Positions 1-6,595 of a stretch of DNA of 7,057 bases are shown here, one piece after another. The notes beneath the pieces were generated by a model, which was not told the DNA's origin, searched no databases, and saw only the letters and a list, made by a program, of their open reading frames with translations. The position numbers and the translations under genes are program-made. Location: the NCBI GenBank assembly GCA_955652795.1, contig CATPBQ010000115.1:1-7057 (forward strand). Direction: 5' to 3'. The stretch comes from an uncultured Steroidobacteraceae bacterium. GTDB taxonomy: Bacteria; Pseudomonadota; Gammaproteobacteria; Steroidobacterales; Steroidobacteraceae. The first letter of the stretch is position 1. Every line of letters starts with the position of its first letter.

Positions 1-1362
1 CTCGACATGGTGCTCAACCACACCTCCGACCAACACCCCTGGTTCCTGGAAGCGGCGCGCTCCCGCGATTCCCGGCGCCATGACTTCTACGTCTGGAACA
101 ACGGCAAGTCCGGCCCCGCCGGCCAGCGCCTGCCTCCCACCAACTGGGTGAGTCTGTTTGGTGGCTCGGCCTGGCAGTACCTGCCGGCAGTCGATCAGTT
201 CTACTATCACATGTTCTACCGGCAGCAGCCGGATCTGAACTGGCGCAACCCGCAGGTCGAGCAGGCCATGTTCGCCGCGATGCGCTTCTGGCTGGATCGC
301 GGCGTCGCCGGCTTCCGTCTCGACGCCATCACCACGCTGTTCGAGGATGTGAAACTGCGCGATGAGCCGGCACTCGGCGGCAAGAATGCCCAGGGCGACC
401 CCAACCTCAGCGACATCTACACCAACAACCTTCCGGAGGTTCACGGCGTCATTCGGCGCCTGCGCGCCATGATCGATGGTTACGCGGGCGAGCGGGTGCT
501 GATCGGTGAGACCTACGTGCCGAAGACCGCCGACCTCGACCCGTGGTACGGGGGTGCGCTGCACAACGAGCTGCAGCTGCCGATGGATACACTCGTGGGC
601 CTGGGGAGCAAGCTCGACGCCAGCACCTTCCGTCAGCGTCTGGTCGAGGCCACGACCCAGATTCACCATTCGCAGCCGCTGCTGGTGTTTGACAACCATG
701 ACAACATCCGCAGCTGGGACCGCTTCGGCGACGGGGTTCACAACGAGCAGATCGCCCGCATCGTCGCCGCGCTGCTGCTGACTTCGCGCGCCACCGCGTT
801 GCTGTACCAGGGTGAGGAGATCGGACAGCGGACCGCGACGCCCACGCGGGTCGAGGACGTGCGCGATCCGATCGGCATCACCGGCTGGCCGAAGGAGAAG
901 GGTCGCGACGGCGAACGCACGCCGATGCAGTGGGACACATCCAACGCCCAGGCCGGCTTCAGCACGAACCCCACGACCTGGCTGCCGGTGCCGCCGAACT
1001 ACCGGACCGTCAACGTGCAGACCGAATCGGCCGACCCGGATTCACTGCTCAACTGGCACCGGCGGCTGATCGGGCTGCGACGAAGCAATTCCGCATTGCG
1101 CAGCGGCCGCACGGTCATGTTGGATCAGACCAATGTCAGCGTGCTGACGTACGCGCGCGTGGGCGCGCACGGCGAGACGATCCTGGTGTCGCTGAACATG
1201 TCGCCGCAGCCGCAGACCATTACGCTCAAGGCGCAAGCGGCCGGCCTGTCGGGGACGCGCTGCAGGACCCTGTTGTCGAGCCCGGGAGCGATTGCCGATG
1301 CCAGCGCGTCGCAGCCCATCGCGCTGCCTGCCTTTGGCGCGTGGGTCGCGGCCCTCGAGTAG
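1..1362 (+). CDS. GH13 alpha-glucosidase (oligo-1,6-glucosidase group), N-terminus outside window
   Basis: This gene encodes a retaining glycoside hydrolase that should release glucose from the non-reducing ends of short alpha-glucosides. The 453 visible residues contain the GH13 conserved regions in order. Region I is DMVLNH at the window edge (4-21), and a QPDLN motif typical of the oligo-1,6-glucosidase group follows. Region II is GFRLDA with the nucleophile Asp at 322-324. Region III is GETYV with the acid/base Glu at 508-510. Region IV is FDNHD with the transition-state Asp at 700-702. YQGEEIG and GRDGERTPMQWD follow, then a beta-rich C-terminal domain. Relatives are usually about 540-560 residues, so roughly 90-100 residues of the barrel start are missing, and any signal peptide cannot be judged. 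The residue after the nucleophile is Ala, not the Val or Thr used to predict alpha-1,6 or alpha-1,4 preference, so linkage specificity is open. The reading frame is open from base 1, and its stop overlaps the next start. Confidence 0.93.
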   Translation, partial: LDMVLNHTSDQHPWFLEAARSRDSRRHDFYVWNNGKSGPAGQRLPPTNWVSLFGGSAWQYLPAVDQFYYHMFYRQQPDLNWRNPQVEQAMFAAMRFWLDRGVAGFRLDAITTLFEDVKLRDEPALGGKNAQGDPNLSDIYTNNLPEVHGVIRRLRAMIDGYAGERVLIGETYVPKTADLDPWYGGALHNELQLPMDTLVGLGSKLDASTFRQRLVEATTQIHHSQPLLVFDNHDNIRSWDRFGDGVHNEQIARIVAALLLTSRATALLYQGEEIGQRTATPTRVEDVRDPIGITGWPKEKGRDGERTPMQWDTSNAQAGFSTNPTTWLPVPPNYRTVNVQTESADPDSLLNWHRRLIGLRRSNSALRSGRTVMLDQTNVSVLTYARVGAHGETILVSLNMSPQPQTITLKAQAAGLSGTRCRTLLSSPGAIADASASQPIALPAFGAWVAALE

Positions 1363-1364
1363 TG
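1360..1364 (+). promoter_or_regulatory. Stop/start overlap TAGTG coupling glucosidase to hydrolase
   Basis: The TAG stop of the glucosidase shares its G with the GTG start of the hydrolase. No good Shine-Dalgarno sequence lies at a suitable distance before this GTG, so the hydrolase is probably translated by ribosomes that have just finished the glucosidase. The overlap is seen directly; the coupling is inferred. Confidence 0.65.
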
Positions 1365-2048
1365 CCGGGCCTCTCAGACAACCGTGATCCTTTCACGTTC
1401 GAGGTGCAGGGCGGGCTGCGCGTTTCGGCCCGGCTCGAGCTGCCCGCCAGCGCACGCGCCTGCTATGTGCTGGCACACAGCGCCGGCGCGGGCATGGAGC
1501 ACCCGTTCATGAGCGCGGCCGCCCGGGAGCTCGGCGCACTGGGCATCGCCACGTTGCGCTACCAGTTCCCCTACATGGAACGCCGCTCACGGCGACCGGA
1601 CCCGCCGCCCGCCTGTCATGCGACCGTGCGCGCGGCGGTGGCCACGGCGGCGCGCCTCGCGCCCGCGCTGCCGCTGTTTGCCGGCGGTCGCTCCTTTGGC
1701 GGCCGCATGACCTCGCAGGCGCAGGCGCTTGATCCGCTGCCCGGCGTACGCGGCCTCGCCTTCCTGGGCTTCCCGCTGCACCCCGCCGGGCGGCCGTCCG
1801 AGAGCCGCGCCCGGCACTTGTTCGAGGTGCACGTTCCGATGCTGTTCATACAGGGCACGCGTGATGCGCTCGCCGAGCGCGGCCTGTTGGAGGCGATCGT
1901 GGCGCGGCTCGGGGCGCGCGCAACTCTGAGCCTGGTGGAGGATGCCGACCACTCCTTTCAGGTGCCGGCCCGCAGCGCACGCCGCGACCCCGAAGTCAGA
2001 AGTGCCGCGTGGCGCGCGCTGGCCAACTGGATCGGTTCGCTGTCATGA
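1362..2048 (+). CDS. Alpha/beta-hydrolase, KANL3/Tex30 (dienelactone-hydrolase-like) family
   Basis: This is a predicted cytosolic serine hydrolase of 228 residues; the substrate is unknown. It shows a compact alpha/beta-hydrolase fold. An N-terminal strand leads into an AHSAGAGMEHPFM loop (residues 38-50), the likely oxyanion-hole region. The nucleophile elbow is GGRSFGG with Ser111 (codon 1692-1694). Asp168 in IQGTRDAL and His197 in DADHSF complete a plausible catalytic triad. Most relatives I recall read HGAGAG where this one has HSAGAG. The start is the GTG overlapping the preceding stop: the first in-frame ATG (codon 45) falls inside the conserved AGAGMEH loop, and the frame upstream of 1362 lies wholly inside the glucosidase. 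Its own stop overlaps the ligD start. Small hydrolases of this family are often annotated dienelactone hydrolase or simply alpha/beta-hydrolase, and no specific reaction can be assigned. No signal peptide or membrane segment is visible. Confidence 0.85.
   Translation: MPGLSDNRDPFTFEVQGGLRVSARLELPASARACYVLAHSAGAGMEHPFMSAAARELGALGIATLRYQFPYMERRSRRPDPPPACHATVRAAVATAARLAPALPLFAGGRSFGGRMTSQAQALDPLPGVRGLAFLGFPLHPAGRPSESRARHLFEVHVPMLFIQGTRDALAERGLLEAIVARLGARATLSLVEDADHSFQVPARSARRDPEVRSAAWRALANWIGSLS
2045..2048 (+). promoter_or_regulatory. ATGA overlap coupling hydrolase to ligD
   Basis: The ATG of ligD overlaps the TGA of the hydrolase. A weak purine-rich stretch, GGATCGG (2029-2035), lies 9 bases before the ATG. 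This is the classic arrangement for termination-reinitiation. An in-frame GTG at 2009 would add 12 residues but is less likely, because the ATG sits at the usual overlap and its product starts in the style of the family. Confidence 0.65.
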
Positions 2049-4816
2049 GCCGCCGCTCCCTCGAGCGCTACGCCGCCAAGCGCACCTTCACGCGCACGCC
2101 CGAGCCTCCCGCTGCAGCGGCGCCGGCGCGTCCGGGCCCGTTGCTGTTCGTGGTGCAGAAACACGCGGCGCGGCGGCTGCACTACGACTTTCGCCTTGAA
2201 GTCGATGGGGTGTTGAAATCCTGGGCGGTCCCCAAGGGCCCCTCGCTCGACGCCCGTGACAAGCGCCTGGCGGTCGAGGTCGAGGACCATCCGTTCGACT
2301 ACGCCTCGTTCGAAGGCGTGATCCCGGCGAAGCAATACGGCGCCGGCAAGGTGATCGTCTGGGACTGTGGCGTGTACTCTCCGGATGAGGACCAGAAGTA
2401 TTCATTCACCGATCGCGCCGAGGCCGAAGCGCGCGTGCGCGCGGGACTCGTCGCGGGCAAGCTGAGTTTTCTGCTGCGCGGGGAGAAGCTCAAGGGGTCG
2501 TTTGCGCTGGTGAAGACCGCCACCGGCAACCAATGGCTGCTGATCAAGCACCGGGACCGGTTCGCGCAGACGAACGACGTGTTGGCGCGCCACGCTTCCG
2601 TGCTCAGCGGTGTGAGCCTCGATGAGCTCACACCGCAGAACGTGCCGCAGCGCCTGCCGGCGACGCTGTTGGCGCCGGCCGGTCCCGCCGAGGCGTTCCC
2701 GAGGCAACTCAAGCCGATGCTCGCTGAAGCCGGCGACGCCGCCCGCTCGAACCCACAATGGCGCTATGAGCCCAAACTCGACGGCTACCGCGTGATCGCA
2801 TTCGTTGAAGGTGCGAGCGTGCGCCTGCAATCGCGCCGCGGCCTGGATCTGACGCCTTTCTTTCCGGAGCTGGCGGCGGACCTGGCCGCCCAGGCCGCCG
2901 GGCAGATGATTCTCGATGGCGAGATCGTCGCCCTCGACGCCGACGGTCGCCCGTCGTTCAACGCGCTGCAGAACCGGGCGCAGCTCAAGACGGCCGCGGA
3001 AATCGCCGCCGCGCAACGTAACACGCCGGTGGTGTTGGTATGCTTCGATCTGTTGCACTTTGCAGGCCTCAACCTGCGCGCCGCACCCTACCGCGATCGG
3101 CGCCGCTACCTGGCGCAGTGCCTGCTGCCCGCCACGCACCTGCAGCTGGTGCATTCCTCCGACAATGCCGAGCAGCTGTATGCGGCGGCCTTGAGCCACG
3201 GATTCGAAGGCATCATCGCCAAGCGCCTCGACAGCACCTACCAGGCGGGCCGGCGCTCGCGTGCCTGGCTCAAGATCAAGGCCGCGCAGTCGGCCGAGTT
3301 CCTGATCGGTGGCTACACGCACGGCAAGGGCGCGCGGGAGCGGTTGGGCGCCCTGCTGCTTGGCTTCCGGGAGGGCAAGGCGCTGCGCTACGCCGGACAC
3401 GTCGGGTCCGGTCTTGACGATGAAGTCATCGGCGCGCTGCTGAAGCGCGCGACGAAACTCAAACGCCGGGACTCACCGTTCGCCGATCCGCCGCCCTTGC
3501 ATCGCCCGACGAAATGGCTGAAACCTGAGCTCGTGGCCGAGGTGAGCTTCAGCGAGTGGACGCCGGGCGGCGCGCTGCGGGCTCCGGTATTCGTACGCTT
3601 ACGCGAGGACATCGCACCAGGCAGCGTCCGCAAGCGCACCGGCGATGCGGCAGCGCGGGCCGCGCCGCTTGCGGCGAACCCCCGTGCGGCGAAGCAAGCC
3701 GCCCTGGCGCCCGTGACCCACGCCACCGCCAGCGAGGCTGCCGCAGTGCTGCAGCAGCTCGAGAATCCCGCCAACCGCATGGAGCTGGCGGTCGGCGGCG
3801 CGCGCATCAAGCTGACCAACCTCGATCGCGTCTACTGGCCCGCCGAGCCGCGCACGCGGCATCCCGCCACAACCAAGCGCGATCTCATCCGTTACCTCGC
3901 GGGCGTCGCACGCTTCATGCTGCCGCACCTTGCTGATCGACCCCTGACCATGATTCGCATGCCCGAGGGCATCGACGGCGAGCGCTTCTTTCAGAAACAC
4001 TGGGCGCAGGCGTTACCGGAGTTCGTCGAGTCGGTCACCGTTTTTTCCGAACACCGGGACGGGAAGCACCGCTATCTGCTCGCCAACAACCTGCCCACAC
4101 TCCTGTGGCTGGGACAGGTCGGCACGCTCGAGTTCCACGTGTGGCACTCGCGCGCTCAGCTTGCGCCCGAGGCCGCGGGGCGGCAGACCGATTACGCGAG
4201 CTCGCTGGCGGCGCTGGAGTCCTCGATCCTCAACTACCCCGACTACCTGGTGTTCGACATCGATCCCTACATCTACTCCGGCAAGGAGGCCAAGGGCGCG
4301 GAGCCGGAGCTCAACAAGCGCGGGTTCGCGGTCGGCAAGCGCGTCGCGTTCTGGTTGCGCGCGCTGCTGAAGGAGATGTCACTCGAGGCGATCGTGAAAA
4401 CCTCCGGCAAGACGGGTCTGCACGTGTTCGTGCCGATCGAGCGCACCGTGACCTTCGATGAGGCGCGCCGCATCTGCGAGACGGTCGGACGGCACGTCAT
4501 GCGCGCACATCCGAAGGACATCACCATGGAGTGGGCGGTCGAGAAGCGTACCGGCAAGATCTTCATCGATTACAACATGAACGTGCGCGGCAAGACTCTG
4601 AATGTGGCGTATTCGCCACGCGGCGTCCCGGGAGCCCCGGTGTCCATGCCGCTCAGCTGGGAGGAGCTCGAGGCCGCCGAGCCCATGGACTTCACAATCA
4701 ACAACGTACCGGCCCGGTTGGAAAAGAACGGCGACCGGTGGCATGATGTACTCGAGACAAAACAGAGTCTTACGCAGGCTTTCGGTGTTGACCGTCAGGT
4801 CGAGCGTGAGACGTAA
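2045..4816 (+). CDS. ligD: Multifunctional NHEJ DNA ligase LigD (phosphoesterase-ligase-polymerase)
   Basis: LigD processes, fills and seals DNA double-strand breaks held by Ku. All three classic domains are present in 923 residues, in the Pseudomonas-type order. The 3'-phosphoesterase domain (about 33-165) has QKHAARRLHYDFRLE and VEDHPFDY; His40, Asp48 and His82 match the expected metal-site residues and Arg50 and Tyr86 are also kept. The ATP-dependent ligase (about 220-525) has EPKLDGYR with adenylated Lys244, then LDGEIVALD, FDLLHF, EGIIAKR and WLKIK, and an OB-fold. An Ala-rich linker (about 534-575) follows. The primase-like polymerase (about 585-905) has LTNLDRVYWP, RFFQKHW, FDIDP (Asp738, Asp740), KTSGKTGLHVFVP and IDYNMNVRGKT (Asp842, likely third catalytic acid). 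All key residues are intact, so it is probably active. Two segments look longer than in P. aeruginosa LigD: about 10 residues after VIVWDCG and about 14 after FDIDP. It lies 25 bases before ku. Confidence 0.97.
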   Translation: MSRRSLERYAAKRTFTRTPEPPAAAAPARPGPLLFVVQKHAARRLHYDFRLEVDGVLKSWAVPKGPSLDARDKRLAVEVEDHPFDYASFEGVIPAKQYGAGKVIVWDCGVYSPDEDQKYSFTDRAEAEARVRAGLVAGKLSFLLRGEKLKGSFALVKTATGNQWLLIKHRDRFAQTNDVLARHASVLSGVSLDELTPQNVPQRLPATLLAPAGPAEAFPRQLKPMLAEAGDAARSNPQWRYEPKLDGYRVIAFVEGASVRLQSRRGLDLTPFFPELAADLAAQAAGQMILDGEIVALDADGRPSFNALQNRAQLKTAAEIAAAQRNTPVVLVCFDLLHFAGLNLRAAPYRDRRRYLAQCLLPATHLQLVHSSDNAEQLYAAALSHGFEGIIAKRLDSTYQAGRRSRAWLKIKAAQSAEFLIGGYTHGKGARERLGALLLGFREGKALRYAGHVGSGLDDEVIGALLKRATKLKRRDSPFADPPPLHRPTKWLKPELVAEVSFSEWTPGGALRAPVFVRLREDIAPGSVRKRTGDAAARAAPLAANPRAAKQAALAPVTHATASEAAAVLQQLENPANRMELAVGGARIKLTNLDRVYWPAEPRTRHPATTKRDLIRYLAGVARFMLPHLADRPLTMIRMPEGIDGERFFQKHWAQALPEFVESVTVFSEHRDGKHRYLLANNLPTLLWLGQVGTLEFHVWHSRAQLAPEAAGRQTDYASSLAALESSILNYPDYLVFDIDPYIYSGKEAKGAEPELNKRGFAVGKRVAFWLRALLKEMSLEAIVKTSGKTGLHVFVPIERTVTFDEARRICETVGRHVMRAHPKDITMEWAVEKRTGKIFIDYNMNVRGKTLNVAYSPRGVPGAPVSMPLSWEELEAAEPMDFTINNVPARLEKNGDRWHDVLETKQSLTQAFGVDRQVERET
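2607..2636 (+). repeat. Perfect 11-bp inverted repeat (8-base loop) within ligD
   Basis: GCGGTGTGAGC (2607-2617) and GCTCACACCGC (2626-2636) are exact reverse complements separated by CTCGATGA. The hairpin lies in coding sequence for about residues 188-198, between the phosphoesterase and ligase domains. No T-run follows, so it is not a standard intrinsic terminator. The structure is read directly; any function is unknown. Confidence 0.8.
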
Positions 4817-4830
4817 CGCGAAGGCAGCCT

Positions 4831-4836
4831 AAGGTG
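4831..4836 (+). promoter_or_regulatory. Ribosome binding site of ku
   Basis: AAGGTG lies 5 bases before the ATG at 4842 and supports that start. It gives ku its own translation initiation, unlike the coupled genes upstream. Confidence 0.65.
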
Positions 4837-4841
4837 CACTC

Positions 4842-5720
4842 ATGGCCCAACGTTCCATAGGATCTCTGACGGTGTCGTTCGGGCTGGTTGCCATCCCGGT
4901 GAAGCTGTACACCGCCACTCAGTCGGCGAACGCCATCTCCTTCAATCTGCTGCACAAGACCGACGGATCACGTCTCAAGCAGCAGTACATATGCCAGAAA
5001 GAAGGCGTGGTCGTGGAACGCGACGAGATGGTCAAGGGGTACGAGTTCGCCAAGGACCAGTACGTGTTGTTTTCACCCGATGAGATCAAGGCGCTGGAGG
5101 AAGTTGGAACGCATTCGGTCGAGATCTCCGAGTTCGTGCCGATCGAGTCGATCGATCCGGTGTACTTCGACAAGACCTACTATCTCGCACCCGACAAGGG
5201 CGCAGCCAAGCCCTACGCGCTGCTCACCGAAGCGCTCAAGCAGGCCGGGCGCTGCGCCGTCGGCCGCTGGGCGGCGCGCGGCAAGGGCTATATCGTGATC
5301 CTGCGTCCGATCGGAGACGTGCTCGCCATGCAGCAGCTGCACTATGCGGCCGATGTGCGGCGTGCAAGCGAAGTCGACATCCCCAAACCGGAGGTGAAGC
5401 CGGCGGAGCTGAAGCTCGCCCAGCAGCTCATCGATCAGCAGACGGCCGAGAAGTTCGATGCGGACTCCTACAAGGACGAGCTGCGAGGGCGCATCGAGGC
5501 GGCCATCCAGAAGAAGGTCGAGGGCAAGGAAATCTCGGTTACCGAAGGGGCCCCGGAAGGTGAGGCCAAGGTCATCGATCTCATGGAGGCACTGCGCGCA
5601 AGTCTCGCAAAGACCGAAAGTGCCCGCTCGCAGGTCACGCGCCTGGGTCCGCGCAAGGCTCCCAAGCGCGTCGAGGAGCCCGCCAAGGTGACTCGCAAGG
5701 CGAGCAAGCGCAACGGCTGA
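4842..5720 (+). CDS. ku: Bacterial non-homologous end-joining protein Ku
   Basis: Ku forms a homodimeric ring that threads onto DNA double-strand ends, protects them and recruits LigD. The 292-residue protein opens with the typical SIGSLTVSFGLVAIPVKLY (residues 5-23). Next come SFNLLHKTDGSRLKQQYIC, MVKGYEFAKDQYV and FVPIESIDPVYFDKTYYL, then VGRWAARGKGYIVILRP of the beta-barrel core. The helical region with YKDELRGRIEAAIQKKVEGK and VIDLMEALRASL (about 203-255) matches the conserved bacterial C-terminal part linked to LigD contact. From about residue 256 the protein ends in a flexible tail rich in Lys and Arg with RKAPKR and TRKASKR, of the kind that contributes to DNA binding in extended bacterial Ku proteins. 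Length is within the usual range (about 250-300). The start is supported by AAGGTG five bases upstream. Its position just after ligD indicates joint expression of a complete NHEJ pair. Confidence 0.97.
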   Translation: MAQRSIGSLTVSFGLVAIPVKLYTATQSANAISFNLLHKTDGSRLKQQYICQKEGVVVERDEMVKGYEFAKDQYVLFSPDEIKALEEVGTHSVEISEFVPIESIDPVYFDKTYYLAPDKGAAKPYALLTEALKQAGRCAVGRWAARGKGYIVILRPIGDVLAMQQLHYAADVRRASEVDIPKPEVKPAELKLAQQLIDQQTAEKFDADSYKDELRGRIEAAIQKKVEGKEISVTEGAPEGEAKVIDLMEALRASLAKTESARSQVTRLGPRKAPKRVEEPAKVTRKASKRNG

Positions 5721-5737
5721 GGCAGCGCGACGCCGAC

Positions 5738-5743
5738 GAGAGA
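5738..5743 (+). promoter_or_regulatory. Ribosome binding site of the HTH-TPR gene
   Basis: GAGAGA lies 5 bases before the ATG at 5749, in the 28-base gap after ku, and supports that start codon. Confidence 0.5.
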
Positions 5744-5748
5744 TCGGG

Positions 5749-6576
5749 ATGCGTTCCTACAGTGTGCGGGACGTGGAGCGGGTCCTGCAGCTTGCCCCTG
5801 ACACCACCCGCAGTCTCATCCGGGCCGGGTTCGTCCATCCCGCGCGCGGTCCGCGCCGCGAGTACCGCTTCTCCTTCCAGGATCTGATCGTGCTGCGCAC
5901 GGCCCGCGCGCTCATTGAGGCGAGGATTCCCAAAAAGCGCATCCGCCGCTCGCTGGAGAGCCTGCGGCGCAACCTGCCCGAATCCATGCCGCTGTCGGGC
6001 CTGGCCATCAGCGCGGTCGGCGATCACGTCGTGGTGCGCGACGGGGACACGCGCTGGCAGGTCGACAGCGGCCAGTATCTGCTGGGTCTGGACGTCAGTC
6101 TGCAGGACGGCGTGCTGCGCGTGGTGGAGCACAAGCAGGCCGCACCCGCGGCGCCTGCGCCGGTGCCCGACTGGTTTGCGCAGGGGCTGACACTCGAGGA
6201 GAGCGATCCGGATGGGGCACTGGCGGCCTACCGGCGCGCCGTGGACGCGGACCCGCACCATAGCGCGGCGTGGACCAACTGGGGGCGCCTGCTGCACGAG
6301 CAGGGCAGGACGGACGAAGCCGATGAAGTGTATCGGCGCGCGCTGGCGCAGATCGGTCCCGACGCGCTGCTGCTTTTCAACCAGGGCGTGCTGCTCGAGG
6401 ATCTGGGGAAATCCGCGGCGGCGCTCGCAGCGTACCAGACGGCACTTGAAGAGGATCCCGATCTCGCGGATTGTCACTACAACCTCGCGCGGCTCTACGA
6501 AGCGCTGGGTAAGCCGCAGCACGCCATCCGGCACCTGGGTCAATACCGGCGCCTGCTGAGTGGCGACAGCCGCTGA
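5749..6576 (+). CDS. MerR-type HTH domain fused to TPR repeats, function unknown
   Basis: This 275-residue protein has two recognisable halves and no known role. Residues 1-72 resemble a MerR-type winged helix-turn-helix: YSVRDVERVL, then DTTRSLIRAGFVHPARGPRREYRFSFQDL (the wing with its Arg-rich turn), then a helix with EARIPKKRI that matches the usual pattern of the family. Residues 80-128 form a small beta-rich segment of unknown type, followed by an Ala/Pro hinge (about 131-140). Residues about 142-270 hold three to four TPR units (approximately 142-170, 172-204, 205-238, 239-269) with the typical Trp/Gly/Ala/Tyr/Pro spacing, such as WTNWGRLLHEQGRTDEA and YNLARLYEALGKPQHAI. The usual MerR dimerisation coiled coil and effector domain are absent. 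A cytosolic DNA-binding protein that recruits partners through its TPRs is a fair inference. It follows ku by 28 bases, so it may regulate or assist end joining. It could also be a general regulator present by chance. Confidence 0.85.
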   Translation: MRSYSVRDVERVLQLAPDTTRSLIRAGFVHPARGPRREYRFSFQDLIVLRTARALIEARIPKKRIRRSLESLRRNLPESMPLSGLAISAVGDHVVVRDGDTRWQVDSGQYLLGLDVSLQDGVLRVVEHKQAAPAAPAPVPDWFAQGLTLEESDPDGALAAYRRAVDADPHHSAAWTNWGRLLHEQGRTDEADEVYRRALAQIGPDALLLFNQGVLLEDLGKSAAALAAYQTALEEDPDLADCHYNLARLYEALGKPQHAIRHLGQYRRLLSGDSR

Positions 6577-6583
6577 TCCTGTC

Positions 6584-6590
6584 GGGCAGG
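6584..6590 (+). promoter_or_regulatory. Ribosome binding site of the DUF72 gene
   Basis: GGGCAGG lies 5 bases before the ATG at 6596. A second in-frame ATG at 6602 has only an AGG directly against it, so 6596 is the better start. Confidence 0.45.
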
Positions 6591-6595
6591 CGCGC

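Noticed and set aside
930..1361. Upstream extension of the alpha/beta-hydrolase to an ATG at 930
   Set aside because: This would overlap the conserved glucosidase by over 430 bases, and the extra residues look like out-of-frame translation. The GTG at 1362 gives a family-sized protein.
2402..3400. 332-codon open frame on the minus strand inside ligD
   Set aside because: It lies opposite well-conserved ligase and phosphoesterase coding sequence, its product has low-complexity Arg/Gln/Gly-rich composition and no recognisable domain. Long antisense frames are normal in GC-rich genes.
3644..3770. Ala-rich stretch in LigD as a possible frameshift or degraded region
   Set aside because: The frame continues intact into the polymerase domain, and Ala/Pro-rich linkers between LigD domains are common in GC-rich species.
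4788..4816. TTGACC as a possible -35 box of a ku promoter
   Set aside because: At 17 bases spacing the -10 position reads ACGTAA, a poor match to TATAAT, and the site lies within the end of ligD. Not strong enough to call.
6579..6591. CCTG-TCGGG-CAGG small hairpin between the HTH-TPR and DUF72 genes
   Set aside because: A four-base stem with no T-run is too weak for a terminator, and it overlaps the likely ribosome binding site. Expected by chance in GC-rich sequence.
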